This document shows positions 1 through 9,163 of a stretch of DNA of 64,000 nt, piece after piece. The notes beneath the pieces are model-generated. The model had not been told where the DNA came from, did no database searches, and saw only the letters and a list, made by a program, of their open reading frames with translations. The stretch is from NCBI GenBank assembly GCA_903860975.1, contig CAIOSI010000017.1, positions 161,540 through 225,539 of the forward strand, read 5' to 3'. Position 1 is the stretch's first letter. The number at the start of each line of letters is the position of its first letter. Source of the DNA: an uncultured Alphaproteobacteria bacterium (lineage in GTDB: Bacteria > Pseudomonadota > Alphaproteobacteria > Caulobacterales > Caulobacteraceae). Position numbers and translations under genes: made by a program.

Positions 1-393
1 TGTTTTGGCGTCCCAGGTGGCGGCCAGGGAAAGGCCTGAAGGTAATGGCGTCGCATCGTCATGACTGCGAAGGGAATTGGCGACGCCCAGGCTCGCATCG
101 CTCTCGGTCAGATCTGGGATACCTAGCCGCGCCAGGCCCTTCACATAGCCCGCAGAGATCTGCACACCCGGCGGCCGCTTCGGCATGAAGACTGGGAAGT
201 CGCCATGCAGAAGGGCGATCTCCTCATCCAACGTCATCCTGCTGATCACCAGGTCGGCCCGACGGTCGGGGCTCAGTTTGACGTTCATCCAGGGCTGGAT
301 CGCTGCGGGCTTAGGCTCGGCGGCGCGCACCAATCCTGGCAGCGCCAGGAGTAGGGCCGCCAAGATTGCGCTGGTCTTTAGGTCACGCCCCAC
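1..393 (-). CDS. Glycoside hydrolase family 3 (beta-glucosidase-like), N-terminal part
   Basis: Partial gene running off the left edge; only the first 131 codons are present. The reverse strand reads from a GTG at 393, preceded by a GGAGGGTG ribosome site. It starts with a hydrophobic signal peptide (TSAILAALLLALPGLVRAAE) and continues with the usual start of secreted GH3 enzymes: SRMTLDEEIALLHGD, then GIPDLTESDASLGVAN and ATPLPSGLSLAATWD. In the GH3 family this is the beginning of the (beta/alpha)8 domain that hydrolyses terminal beta-glycosidic bonds in the periplasm. The catalytic Asp lies further on and is outside the window, so substrate and intactness cannot be judged. Confidence 0.85.
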   Translation of the reverse strand, partial: MGRDLKTSAILAALLLALPGLVRAAEPKPAAIQPWMNVKLSPDRRADLVISRMTLDEEIALLHGDFPVFMPKRPPGVQISAGYVKGLARLGIPDLTESDASLGVANSLRSHDDATPLPSGLSLAATWDAKT

Positions 394-533
394 GGCCGCA
401 CCCTCCGCTAAGTTTGTTGTTCGAATTCTGCATTCTGCGCCCACTGAATAACAGCATGCCGCTAGGTCAGGCTTGCCGCGAAGTGGCAGGCGGGCGCACC
501 CTCATCCCTAATAAGCAATCGGGGAGGAAATCC

Positions 534-992
534 ATGCGTAGCGTGATCCTGGCCACCGGCCTATTCGCCGTTCTCAGCCTTTCTGCCTGTGATTCATCTA
601 AACCTGACACGACCACCGCAGCGGCGACGCCCGTGGCGCTCAAGTACTTCGGCCGCTCGCAGCAGATGTATGCGGGCCAAGAGATGATAGACAAGATCGA
701 CACGGCCTCGATCAAGCCCGGCAAGGCCGGTACGTTGGACATGGACGCCGTCGGCAGTTCTGCCGCAGCCGGCTACAAAAACACAGGCTTCCTGCCGCGC
801 ATCAATCCGGCGATCCCCAAAGATGGGATCTATGAATTTGACGTCGTGGGCGACAAACCGGCAGGCGCGGCTGCCGTGGCCACGCCGATCGATGTCAAGG
901 GCGCCTGGGATCACTACCCCGCCGACCACGTAAAGGGCGTGAAGTTCATCTCCAAGACCAACTCGGTCGTCGCGATGCTGCCCTCCGGCTAA
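534..992 (+). CDS. Small lipoprotein of unknown function
   Basis: 152 residues. The start at 534 is chosen because a strong GGGGAGGAAA ribosome site lies just upstream; the open frame extends further 5' but without a comparable site. The N-terminus is a type II signal peptide with a lipobox (LSLSAC) followed by Asp-Ser-Ser, suggesting a lipid-anchored envelope protein. The mature part is Ala/Gly/Pro-rich and has no enzyme motif I recognise. It stands alone between the divergent GH3 gene and rutA. A lipoprotein is well supported; its role is unknown. Confidence 0.75.
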   Translation: MRSVILATGLFAVLSLSACDSSKPDTTTAAATPVALKYFGRSQQMYAGQEMIDKIDTASIKPGKAGTLDMDAVGSSAAAGYKNTGFLPRINPAIPKDGIYEFDVVGDKPAGAAAVATPIDVKGAWDHYPADHVKGVKFISKTNSVVAMLPSG

Positions 993-1140
993 GCAGCCGA
1001 TCTGCGCTATCGCGCGTCCAGGCACCAATCCGCTGCGGGCGGCGAGGCGGGCATTTGTCGATTGCCAATCGGCGAGGGGCCGGGCCACATGCTCGGCCGC
1101 ACGCCCTTTGTCAGGTCGCTGCTCAGGGGGGGCTTAACCC

Positions 1141-2223
1141 ATGGACGTTGGCGTCTTCATTCCGATCGGCAACAACGGCTGGCTCATCTCGGAGACCTCG
1201 CCGCAGTACATGCCGAGCTTCGAGCTAAACAAGCAGATCGTTCAGAGCGCTGAGAAATACGGCTTCGATTTTGCGCTCTCGATGATCAAGCTGCGCGGTT
1301 TTGGCGGCAAGACCGAGTTCTGGGAACATAATCTCGAGAGCTTCACCCTGATGGCGGGATTAGCGGCCGTTACCAGCAGGATAAAGATTTTCGCCACCGC
1401 TGCGACGCTCACCCTGCCGCCGGCAATCGTTGCGCGCATGGCCTCGACCATCGATTCCATCGCAGGCCCCGGCAGGTTCGGCATCAATCTGATCACCGGC
1501 TGGCAGAAAGCTGAGTACGATCAGATGGGCCTATGGCCGGGCGAGAGCCACTACAGGGACCGGTACAAATACCTGTCTGAATACGCGACCATCCTGAAGG
1601 AGTTGATGGAAACTGGTCGTAGCGACTTCAAGGGCGAGTACCTGACAATGACAGATTGTCTGGTGAGCCCTCGACCACACAACGTGAAGATCATCTGCGC
1701 CGGCTCCAGTGACGAGGGTTTGGCCTTTACGGCGCAGTATGCGGACTATTCTTTTGCCTTGGGCAAAGGAACCAACACCCCCACCGCATTTGCCCCCGTC
1801 AATGACCGGTTGGCGGCCGCAAAGGCCAAGACCGGCCGCGATGTCGGCTCCTACATCCTGTTTATGATCATCGCGGATGAGACCGACGAGGCGGCGATGG
1901 CCAAGTGGCAACACTATCGCGCTGGCGCTGACCAGGACGCGCTCGCCTGGTTGACCAACCAGGCCGCACCCAACGCTCAGGGGGGGACAAGCAACACCAA
2001 CACCACTCAGCTCGCAGCGCCTGAATCTGCGGTGAACCTCAACATGGGGACTTTGGTCGGCTCCTATGCAACCGTCGCCCAAATGCTGGACGAGGTCGCC
2101 GCTGTCCCAGACACCGCCGGCGTCCTCCTGGTCTTCGACGATTTCATAAGGGGCATCGATGACTTCGGGACCAAGATTCAACCCAAGATGAAGAGCAGAG
2201 CGAATGTCGCCTCAGCTGCCTAG
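1141..2223 (+). CDS. rutA: Pyrimidine monooxygenase RutA (LLM-class flavin enzyme)
   Basis: 360 residues, normal length for RutA. RutA is an FMN-dependent luciferase-like monooxygenase that opens the uracil ring between N3 and C4 to give a ureidoacrylate product. The start [17 protein letters not shown] and segments such as [18 protein letters not shown] and [18 protein letters not shown] are characteristic of RutA/SsuD-like proteins. An AGGGGGGG purine run precedes the ATG. It is first in a tight rutA-rutB-rutC run and overlaps rutB by 20 nt. The RutF flavin reductase that usually supplies FMNH2 is not nearby, so a reductase encoded elsewhere must serve. Confidence 0.93.
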   Translation: MDVGVFIPIGNNGWLISETSPQYMPSFELNKQIVQSAEKYGFDFALSMIKLRGFGGKTEFWEHNLESFTLMAGLAAVTSRIKIFATAATLTLPPAIVARMASTIDSIAGPGRFGINLITGWQKAEYDQMGLWPGESHYRDRYKYLSEYATILKELMETGRSDFKGEYLTMTDCLVSPRPHNVKIICAGSSDEGLAFTAQYADYSFALGKGTNTPTAFAPVNDRLAAAKAKTGRDVGSYILFMIIADETDEAAMAKWQHYRAGADQDALAWLTNQAAPNAQGGTSNTNTTQLAAPESAVNLNMGTLVGSYATVAQMLDEVAAVPDTAGVLLVFDDFIRGIDDFGTKIQPKMKSRANVASAA

Positions 2224-2926
2224 GCCCCCCGTTCCCAGAGACGGCATCGTGACCCTGCCGGCCCGTCCCGAAAGCCTGCCGATCAATCCGAGCGAGACGG
2301 CGTTGATCGTTGTCGACATGCAAAACGCCTATGCCTCGCCAGGCGGCTACCTTGACCTGGCGGGCTTCGACATCGAAGGCTCCGCCGCCGTCATTGACCG
2401 CATTGCCTTGGCGGTCGAGGCTGCCCGCGCCGCGGGCGTCACTGTGGTGTTCTTCCAGAACGGTTGGGACAGCGACTATGTGGAGGCTGGAGGCCCAGGC
2501 TCCCCCAATTGGTGGAAATCCAATGCGCTGAAGACCATGCGCGACCAACCCGAACTCGAAGGAACCCTGCTTGCGAAAGGAACCTGGGACTACGCCCTCG
2601 TCGACGAGCTCCAGCCTCAGAAGGGCGACATCGTTATTGAGAAGTCGCGCTATTCTGCCTTTTACAATACAGCACTCGATTCCATGCTCCGGGCTCGCGG
2701 AATCAAGAATCTGGCCTTTTGCGGTATTGCGACAAACGTTTGTGTCGAGAGCACGCTGCGCGACGGCTTCTTCTTAGAATACTTCGGGGTGCTTCTCGAA
2801 GACGCCACTCACCAGGCGGGCCCGGCCTTCTTGCAGGAGGCCACGGTCTACAACATTGAAAAATTCTTCGGCTGGGTGTCCTCGACGGCCGAGTTCTGCG
2901 GGACTATCAGCCAGACCCCACCTTGA
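2204..2926 (+). CDS. rutB: Ureidoacrylate amidohydrolase RutB
   Basis: 240 residues of the isochorismatase-like cysteine hydrolase fold. RutB cleaves ureidoacrylate from RutA to aminoacrylate, releasing carbamate that decays to CO2 and ammonia. Visible catalytic features are the Asp of IVVDMQNAY, the Lys of [13 protein letters not shown] and the nucleophilic Cys in [17 protein letters not shown], preceded by the cis-peptide-type GIATN motif. The start overlaps the 3' end of rutA by 20 nt, indicating translational coupling. Length and motifs fit RutB closely. Confidence 0.93.
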   Translation: MSPQLPRPPVPRDGIVTLPARPESLPINPSETALIVVDMQNAYASPGGYLDLAGFDIEGSAAVIDRIALAVEAARAAGVTVVFFQNGWDSDYVEAGGPGSPNWWKSNALKTMRDQPELEGTLLAKGTWDYALVDELQPQKGDIVIEKSRYSAFYNTALDSMLRARGIKNLAFCGIATNVCVESTLRDGFFLEYFGVLLEDATHQAGPAFLQEATVYNIEKFFGWVSSTAEFCGTISQTPP

Positions 2927-2943
2927 AATAGGGAATTACGCTG

Positions 2944-3333
2944 ATGCCCAAGACCATTGTCCTGCCGCCAGGGACCCAGAAGCCCATCGCGCCTTTTTCA
3001 CCTGGCACGCTCGCTGATGGCGTCGTCTATGTCTCAGGCACGCTTGCCTTCGACAAGGACAACAACGTCGCCCATGTCGGCGACGCCGAGGCTCAGACGC
3101 GCCAGGTCTTGGAAACCATCAAGTCCGTTATCGAAACGGCCGGTGGGACCATGGACGACGTCACCATGAACCACATCTTTCTGAAGGACTGGGCCGACTA
3201 TGCCGCTTTGAACAAGGTCTATGCCGAGTACTTCCCAGGCGACAAGCCGGCCCGCCTCTGCATCGTCTGCAGTCTCGTTCGCCCAGACTTCCTGGTCGAA
3301 ATCGCCTCCGTCGCCCACATCGCAAAGCGTTAA
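2944..3333 (+). CDS. rutC: RutC, Rid/YjgF-family aminoacrylate deaminase
   Basis: 129 residues, typical of the Rid (YjgF/YER057c/UK114) family. RutC promotes hydrolysis of the reactive enamine aminoacrylate. Family hallmarks are [12 protein letters not shown], the central [19 protein letters not shown] and the C-terminal [18 protein letters not shown], which holds the conserved Arg that binds the substrate carboxylate. It lies 17 nt after rutB, completing a rutABC unit. No rutD, rutF or rutG follows. Confidence 0.93.
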   Translation: MPKTIVLPPGTQKPIAPFSPGTLADGVVYVSGTLAFDKDNNVAHVGDAEAQTRQVLETIKSVIETAGGTMDDVTMNHIFLKDWADYAALNKVYAEYFPGDKPARLCIVCSLVRPDFLVEIASVAHIAKR

Positions 3334-3483
3334 GGGCAATAAGAAGCCGTCTCCCCGGGTAAGGCCTGCCAGGCCGAGCTGGGTACAGTCAAGACGGGCT
3401 ATGGGGTGGTTCCTGGTTCCCAGCCGCGTTGGGCTGGGCGGGCCACGCCATTCATTCATTTTTCCGAGGACGGACACCAGATC

Positions 3484-4089
3484 TTGGCTATCACCTCCAA
3501 CACTCGAACCGCCGCCCACGACATTGACCCGGTCTTCCTGAACCGCTGGTCGCCACGCGCCTTCAACGGAGAGCCAATTCCCCAGGAGGTCGTGATGTCG
3601 ATGTTCGAGGCCGCGCGTTGGGCACCCTCGGCGATCAATATTCAGCCCTGGCGCTTCGTCTACGCTCACCGCAACACGCCCCAATGGGAGCCGTTGTTCC
3701 ATTGCCTCATGGACATGAACCAGGCCTGGGTCGCTCAAGCCTCGATTCTGGCCTTCATTCTTTCGGATCGTCATCGCCGCAAGCCGGGTGCGGAGCCCAG
3801 CGAAAACCGCAGTCATAGCTTCGACGCTGGCGCGGCGTGGGCCTATCTGGCGCTCCAGGCCAACCACCTCGGCTGGGCTGCCCACGCCATGGGCGGCTTT
3901 CATGTCGAAAAAGCCCACACTGCGCTAAACGCGCCGGAGGCCGACTACCGCATTGAAGCCGCCATTGCGATCGGCCGCCCCGCGGACGCCAGCGTACTAC
4001 CCGAAAGCTACCGCGCAAGGGAGGCTCCAAGCGGGCGTCAACCTGTGGAGAGCTTTGTGTTCGAGGGGCGAGTGTCTGCGCTGACGTGA
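3484..4089 (+). CDS. Nitroreductase-family FMN oxidoreductase (possible RutE role)
   Basis: About 200 residues of the nitroreductase fold (homodimeric, FMN-binding, NAD(P)H-dependent). Family signatures are NRWSPRAFNGEPIP, the FMN-phosphate-binding AARWAPSAINIQPWRF and AAIAIGRPAD near the C-terminus. A TTG at 3484 fits the usual domain length; the frame is open further upstream to 3406, so the start is uncertain. It follows rutC on the same strand. In E. coli the fifth rut gene, rutE, encodes a member of this fold that reduces malonic semialdehyde, so a RutE-like role is plausible, but the sequence alone does not separate it from a generic nitroreductase. Confidence 0.78.
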   Translation: MAITSNTRTAAHDIDPVFLNRWSPRAFNGEPIPQEVVMSMFEAARWAPSAINIQPWRFVYAHRNTPQWEPLFHCLMDMNQAWVAQASILAFILSDRHRRKPGAEPSENRSHSFDAGAAWAYLALQANHLGWAAHAMGGFHVEKAHTALNAPEADYRIEAAIAIGRPADASVLPESYRAREAPSGRQPVESFVFEGRVSALT

Positions 4090-4119
4090 CGTCGAAATCG
4101 AGCAAACGTCCGGCAGGAA

Positions 4120-4142
4120 GAGCGCGCCACGAAGGCGCGCTC
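4120..4142. terminator. Bidirectional terminator hairpin
   Basis: Perfect 9-bp inverted repeat (GAGCGCGCC / GGCGCGCTC) with a 5-nt loop, placed between the stop codons of the convergent nitroreductase and DUF1993 genes. Strong GC stem without a long T tract. It could serve both strands. Confidence 0.6.
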
Positions 4143-4154
4143 GACCCGTTTCAA

Positions 4155-4682
4155 TCAGGCTGTGGGAGCAGCGGCCTGGGCGCCGGCTAAGAAGTCCATC
4201 TTGCCAAGAGGCACACCGTGGCTGCGCAAAATCGCGTAGGCGGTGGTCACGTGGAAAAACAGGTTCGGCATCGAGAACGTGAGCAGGAAGCTCTCACCGG
4301 TGAATTCCATGCTACGGCCGGGGAAGGTGAGCACGATCTGGCGGGCCTCCTGGCCGTCAACCTGGTCGCGCGAGATGGTCTCCAGAAAGGCGATGGTCTT
4401 GGCGATGCGTTCCTTCAGTTCCGGGAAGGTGGTCTCGGTGTCCGGCATGGAAGGCGCCTCTATGCCTGCCAGACGCGCGCCTCCCGACTTGGCGCCGTCG
4501 CTGGCCATCTGGATCTGCCGCGCGAAGGGGAACATCCCGTGACCCAGACCCGCTTCGGTCAGGGTCGAGAGTTCGACGTGCTCTGCGGCAGCGAAGGTCT
4601 CGGCCTTGTTCAGGAAATGGCTGAGATTGCCAAGCATGCGAATGTAGACGGTGATCGAGGCGTCATAGAGCGAAAGCGACAA
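4155..4682 (-). CDS. DUF1993 family protein
   Basis: 175 residues. The layout matches the DUF1993 family, proteins of about 170 residues related to DinB-like four-helix bundles: MSLSLYDASITVYIRMLGNL at the start, then LGHGMFPFARQIQMASDGAK, and FFHVTTAYAILRSHGVPLGK near the end. No enzyme activity is established for the family. It starts at a TTG preceded by GGAGAAACG. It is monocistronic, convergent with the nitroreductase and divergent from the ornithine-cyclodeaminase-like gene. Confidence 0.85.
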   Translation of the reverse strand: MSLSLYDASITVYIRMLGNLSHFLNKAETFAAAEHVELSTLTEAGLGHGMFPFARQIQMASDGAKSGGARLAGIEAPSMPDTETTFPELKERIAKTIAFLETISRDQVDGQEARQIVLTFPGRSMEFTGESFLLTFSMPNLFFHVTTAYAILRSHGVPLGKMDFLAGAQAAAPTA

Positions 4683-4775
4683 AGGCGTTTCTCCAGGTGA
4701 TTAAGGCTGTCAGATAGTGCGCCCGCAAACCGCCGACCACCCCTCTTGGCAACAACTTCGCAAAGGATCTGACCC

Positions 4776-5729
4776 ATGCGCCTGATCGACGCCGCTGAGG
4801 TCCGCGCGAACCTCACTTACGAGCTTTGTATCCCGACGGTCCGGGCTGCGATGATCGCGCTTTCTGCGGGTCAGACGCGCCAGCTGCTGCGCTCGATCAT
4901 GCACTTCGACGACGGGCGCATGTTCGGAGTCATGCCAGGCGCGATGGGTGAGACCGCAGCGTTCGGTGCCAAGGTCTTGAGCGTCTTTCCCCAGAATTTC
5001 GCAGTCGGCCGACCCTCGCACCAAGGGGTTGTACTGTTGTTCGATCCGGTGACCGGGGAATTAGCCTGCGTCGCCGAGGCTCGTGAGATTACGGCCATCC
5101 GCACAGCCTCAGCGAGCGCGGTGGCGACAGATGCACTGGCCAGGCCAGAGGCAAACCATCTGGCGATCCTGGGTTACGGAGAGCAGGCCATCACCCACGC
5201 GCGCGCCATCTCCAAGGTCCGGCGATTGACGAGCCTGACAGTCTGGGGGCGCTCGCCCGAACGTGCGAGCGCCTTTGCCGAGAAGATTGGGGCCGAACTC
5301 GGCGTCGTCGCCCATGCTGCGGCGAGCGCACGCGAGGCTGTGGCCTGGGCTGATATCATCTGTACTGTCACAGCCGCGGCCCACCCGATCCTTGAAGGCA
5401 CCTGGGTTCGCTCCGGCACCCATATCAATTTGGTCGGGTCTAGCTTCCCAGGGCCTGCCGAAGCGGACAACGACTTGGTCACCCGCTCACGGTTCATCGC
5501 CGACTATCGCGAAGGTATTTTGAAGCAGGGCGCAGAGTTTCTGCACGCCAAGGCCGCAGGGTTCGTCGACGACGACCACATCGTTGGCGAGATTGGTCAG
5601 GTCCTTTCGGGCGACCTGCCGGGTCGACAGTCGTCAGACCAGATCACCGTGTATAAGTCGATCGGTCACATCGTGCAGGACCTGGCGAGTGTTCAGGCCC
5701 TGTTGTCGATATCGCCGCCCGCTGGCTAG
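4776..5729 (+). CDS. Ornithine cyclodeaminase / mu-crystallin family protein
   Basis: 317 residues, standard length. The family uses NAD(P) for ornithine or lysine cyclodeamination or imine and ketimine reduction. The N-terminal dimerisation and substrate region includes FGAKVLSVFPQNFA; the Rossmann domain starts around residue 125 with LAILGYGEQAITHARAI (a variant GxGxQ loop) and ends with GTHINLVGSSFPG. Substrate cannot be assigned; candidates include opine-like, cyclic imino-acid or beta-amino-acid substrates given the neighbouring catabolic genes. Its 3' end overlaps the convergent M19 gene by 4 nt. Confidence 0.85.
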   Translation: MRLIDAAEVRANLTYELCIPTVRAAMIALSAGQTRQLLRSIMHFDDGRMFGVMPGAMGETAAFGAKVLSVFPQNFAVGRPSHQGVVLLFDPVTGELACVAEAREITAIRTASASAVATDALARPEANHLAILGYGEQAITHARAISKVRRLTSLTVWGRSPERASAFAEKIGAELGVVAHAAASAREAVAWADIICTVTAAAHPILEGTWVRSGTHINLVGSSFPGPAEADNDLVTRSRFIADYREGILKQGAEFLHAKAAGFVDDDHIVGEIGQVLSGDLPGRQSSDQITVYKSIGHIVQDLASVQALLSISPPAG

Positions 5730-6874
5730 CGCTGCGCGGCAGCCAGAACGCGCAAGAAGTTTCCGCCCATCACCTTTGCGACTTCGCCCTCGGCCATGCC
5801 ATTAGCCAGAAGAGCTGCAGGGATCAGCGGCCAGTCGGCGTAATCGCTGAAGACGGGCATGAAGTTGGCGTCCATGTCCGTGCCGACCGCCACATGGTCG
5901 ATCCCGACTGCGTCTGTCAGACGCAGGATCGAACCGATCCAATCGGCCAAAGTGGTCTGGCCAATGCCGGAAGGGACGGAGCCGACAACTCCGCCGTGTG
6001 TCGTGACCAGCTTTGCGTGCTCGACACTGATGAGCCGCGGGTGGTCGAGGTCTGGCCGTTTGAGGTTGGTGTGAGAGATCATCATCGGCCGGGTCGCGAT
6101 CGCGACCGCGCCGCGCGTCACCCCCATCGAAGCGTGCGCGAGGTCGACAACCATCCCAATATTATTCAGCTCCCGGACGATGTCGCGCCCAAGCGGCGTC
6201 AGGCCCGGCGAGCGTGGTGTCTCCGTCTGGGGGTCCCCGATCTGGTTCGGGTGGTAGTGAACGATCGTCACCGAGCGCACACCGTCAGCGTAGGCGGTAT
6301 GGACGCGTTCCAGCCGGTCTTCGATGAAGTCACCACCTTCCACAGCGAACACAGCTGCGGGGCGCTGGCTGATCATGGCATGGCTGATGTCGCGTCCATT
6401 CAAGCCAGGGGCCGCATCACCTCGCGTAACCATCGCCTTTAAGACTGCGATCTGCCGTTGGTACTCCGCCCAGGCCTCGCCGGGCTCGAACTCACGCTCG
6501 GCCATCAGCCCGGCGGTTTTCGAAGGACCAAGCAGCACAGCGTCAGAGACACAGTTGAAGAGCGCTGCGGTCACGTGGCCCACGCTCATGTCTGTCAGCA
6601 CTTTGGCCTCGAACGGCAGGCCCATGGCGCGTGTCGTTGCGTTCTGTTTCGTGATGTCGCGCAGGAAGAAACGGCCCGGATGGCTGTGTACGTCCACAGA
6701 GGGATGGTTCAGGGCGAAGGCTTGGCCAGCGGCGATCTGCGTCTCAGTTAGCTTCAGGCCGCCAGAGCCGCCTTGCGGATCAAAGATCTGCTTCTGAGCC
6801 CAGGCCCGTGCTGCGCCAGCAGCCAGCCCAACGCCGAGCGCCGCCAGTGCACTGCGTCTCGTGAACCGGCTCAA
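5726..6874 (-). CDS. Membrane dipeptidase (peptidase M19, renal dipeptidase type), Tat-exported
   Basis: 382 residues. The N-terminus FTRRSALAALGVGLAAGAA is a twin-arginine-type signal, implying periplasmic export. The dinuclear zinc site typical of M19 amidohydrolases is visible: the His pair in VDVHSHPG, the bridging Glu in AVEGGDFIED, His residues in IVHYHPNQ and MISHTN, and Asp in VAVGTDMDANF. M19 enzymes hydrolyse dipeptides, including D-amino-acid ones, and some N-acyl amino acids. The TTG start overlaps the stop of the upstream aminotransferase (TTGA), so the two are probably translationally coupled. Confidence 0.9.
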   Translation of the reverse strand: MSRFTRRSALAALGVGLAAGAARAWAQKQIFDPQGGSGGLKLTETQIAAGQAFALNHPSVDVHSHPGRFFLRDITKQNATTRAMGLPFEAKVLTDMSVGHVTAALFNCVSDAVLLGPSKTAGLMAEREFEPGEAWAEYQRQIAVLKAMVTRGDAAPGLNGRDISHAMISQRPAAVFAVEGGDFIEDRLERVHTAYADGVRSVTIVHYHPNQIGDPQTETPRSPGLTPLGRDIVRELNNIGMVVDLAHASMGVTRGAVAIATRPMMISHTNLKRPDLDHPRLISVEHAKLVTTHGGVVGSVPSGIGQTTLADWIGSILRLTDAVGIDHVAVGTDMDANFMPVFSDYADWPLIPAALLANGMAEGEVAKVMGGNFLRVLAAAQR

Positions 6875-8199
6875 GCGATCTGCGCCAGGACGCTGCGCAC
6901 GATGGCGAACAACTCTTCGATCTGCTCTGGCGTGATGATCAGAGGCGGCGAGAAGGCAAGGGTGTCGCCCGTGAACCTCACCATCGCGCCGGCCTTCAAT
7001 GCGCCAACCATGGCTTCATAGCCGCGCGTGCCGGCGGCCTCGTGCCTTGGTGCGAGCTCGATTGCGGCCATCATGCCAAGGTTGCGGATGTCGATCACAT
7101 GCGGACAGTCGCGAAGGTCGTGGACGGCAGCTTCCCAGACTGGCGACAGCTCGGCGGCACGGGTCAGTAGTCCCTCGCGACGGTAGATCTCCAACGTCGC
7201 CAGGGCCGCGGCGCAAGCCGCCGGATGGCCGGAATAGGTGTAGCCATGGAAGAACTCGATCGCGTTCTGCGGCCCGTGCATCAAAGCATCGTGGATGTCG
7301 CGGTGGGCGAAGACCGCGCCCATGGGGAAGGCACCATTGGTCAAGCCCTTGGCGGTCGTCATTATGTCGGGCGTGACGCCGAAATACTGGGCGGCGAATG
7401 GCGCGCCTAGTCGTCCAAACCCGGTAATCACCTCGTCGAAGATCAGCAGAATGCCATGCTTTGTGCAGAGCTCGCGCAATCGCTCCAGATAGCCCACCGG
7501 CGGCGGCAGCACGCCAGCTGAGCCCGCGACCGGTTCGACAATCACGGCCGCGATGGTCTCGGCTCCATGCAGCGCAACCAGGCGTTCCAGGTCGTCGGCG
7601 CGCTCTGCGCCCTGCAGAGGCTGTCCCTTAGAGAAGGCGTTCCGGCCCAGGTCCACCGTATGGCCCAGGTGCTCGGCACCCGGCAGCGTGAGGAAGGCGC
7701 GCCGGTTGTTGACCAGGCCCCCCACGGAGATCCCCCCGAAGCCTACGCCGTGATAGCCCTTCTCACGCCCGATCAGCCGCGTACGCTGCCCTTGGCCTTT
7801 GGCGCGATGGTATGCGAGCGCGATCTTCAGGGCTGTATCGACCGACTCCGACCCGGAGTTGGTAAAGAAGACCCGGTCGAGTCCGGCCGGCGCCAATTTG
7901 GCCAACTCGGTGGCCAAATCGAAGACCAGCGGATGGCTCATCTGGAACGAAGGCGCGTAGTCGAGCGTCAGCAGCTGTTGGCTGACCGCTGTGGCGATCT
8001 CTGCCCGCCCGTGGCCGGCATTGACGCACCAAAGACCGGCCGCGCCGTCGATCACCTCACGCCCGTCCTCGGTGCGATAATGCACGCCCTTGGCTGAGAC
8101 CAGCAGGCGTGGATCAGCCTTGAACTGCCGATTGGCGGTGAACGGCATCCAGAAAGCGTCAAGGTCCGGCCGGTTCAGGCGATCTGAGATGTCGTTCAT
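6871..8199 (-). CDS. Class III omega-amino-acid:pyruvate aminotransferase
   Basis: 442 residues of the class III PLP-dependent transaminase family. Visible: FFTNSGSESVDTALKIAL (cofactor phosphate), YHGVGFGG, IFDEVITGFGR with the pyridine-binding Asp, and the Schiff-base Lys in MTTAKGLTNGAFPMGA. The start FWMPFTANRQFKADPRLLVSA is typical of beta-alanine:pyruvate transaminases, which convert beta-alanine plus pyruvate to malonic semialdehyde plus alanine. That would fit the nearby pyrimidine-degradation genes, but other omega-amines are equally possible. It forms an operon with the M19 dipeptidase. Confidence 0.9.
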   Translation of the reverse strand: MNDISDRLNRPDLDAFWMPFTANRQFKADPRLLVSAKGVHYRTEDGREVIDGAAGLWCVNAGHGRAEIATAVSQQLLTLDYAPSFQMSHPLVFDLATELAKLAPAGLDRVFFTNSGSESVDTALKIALAYHRAKGQGQRTRLIGREKGYHGVGFGGISVGGLVNNRRAFLTLPGAEHLGHTVDLGRNAFSKGQPLQGAERADDLERLVALHGAETIAAVIVEPVAGSAGVLPPPVGYLERLRELCTKHGILLIFDEVITGFGRLGAPFAAQYFGVTPDIMTTAKGLTNGAFPMGAVFAHRDIHDALMHGPQNAIEFFHGYTYSGHPAACAAALATLEIYRREGLLTRAAELSPVWEAAVHDLRDCPHVIDIRNLGMMAAIELAPRHEAAGTRGYEAMVGALKAGAMVRFTGDTLAFSPPLIITPEQIEELFAIVRSVLAQIA

Positions 8200-8482
8200 G
8201 GCGCTACCCCAAAAGTACTCTCCCTACGAAATCAGGTTCGCCTCAGCCCCGCCAGATAATTGAGCCTGGCCCAGCGGCGAACCTAGGCGCTGGGCCAGAT
8301 AGACCCCGTTTCGCCCTTCCAGAACGCCAACGCGGTTCGGTGATAGGCGGCTCTTGGAAGGGGATGGTCGACCCATGGCGGCCTGGGCCTGGCTCAAGTC
8401 AAGCAGCTCGAGCTTGACGTCGAGGCCTTTGCGTGGCGAGCAAGAACGGTGGCGTGTCAACCTTGCTGGGGCCGGAAACGCG

Positions 8483-9163
8483 ATGCCGAAGATCCTGGCG
8501 ATCGAGGATGATCCCACCACAGGTCGAGAGATCGTAGCCGAGCTGGAGCAGCATGGCTTCGCCGTGGAATGGGCAAATGATGGTCATCGGGGCCTCGATC
8601 GGGCCGTCAGCGGCGACTTCGACGCGGTCATTTTGGACCGTATGCTGCCGGGTCCCGACGGCCTGACGATTGTTACGGCGATGCGCAATGCCCAGGTGGA
8701 TATTCCGGTTCTGATGGTGAGCGCGCTCAGCGACGTCGACGAACGTATCCGGGGCCTGCGCGCCGGCGGCGACGACTACATGACCAAGCCTTTTGCGTCC
8801 GAAGAGCTGACGGCGCGGCTGGAGGTCTTGCTTCGGCGGCGCGGTGCAGCGCCACGTGACATGATCCTCACCGTTGGCGATCTGGAACTCGACCTCATCA
8901 GCCGCTTGGCGCACCGTGGTGGAGTCGAGATTCGTCTGATGCCCACAGAGTTCAAGCTGTTGGAGTTCATGATGCGTAATTCCGGCCAGATCCTGACGCG
9001 GACCATGATCTTCGAGGCCATCTGGGGGTATCATTTCGACCCCGGTACCAATCTGATCGACGTCCACTTGGGACGCCTTCGGCGCAAGGTCGATTCCCCG
9101 GGTCTGGTGCCCCTGCTCCACACCATTCGCGGTTCGGGATACGCCATCCATGCGGCTGCGTGA
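8483..9163 (+). CDS. OmpR-family response regulator
   Basis: 226 residues: N-terminal receiver (1-120) and C-terminal winged-helix DNA-binding domain (about 130-225). Acidic pocket in LAIEDDP, phospho-acceptor Asp52 in FDAVILDRMLPG, switch Ser in VSALSD, and the conserved Lys in DDYMTKPF. The output domain has LMPTEFKLLEFMMRNSG and the recognition-helix region TNLIDVHLGRLRRKVD. The ATG at 8483 is chosen because it begins exactly at the receiver fold. It overlaps the kinase gene by 14 nt, and an RND efflux operon follows, its likely target. Confidence 0.93.
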   Translation: MPKILAIEDDPTTGREIVAELEQHGFAVEWANDGHRGLDRAVSGDFDAVILDRMLPGPDGLTIVTAMRNAQVDIPVLMVSALSDVDERIRGLRAGGDDYMTKPFASEELTARLEVLLRRRGAAPRDMILTVGDLELDLISRLAHRGGVEIRLMPTEFKLLEFMMRNSGQILTRTMIFEAIWGYHFDPGTNLIDVHLGRLRRKVDSPGLVPLLHTIRGSGYAIHAAA

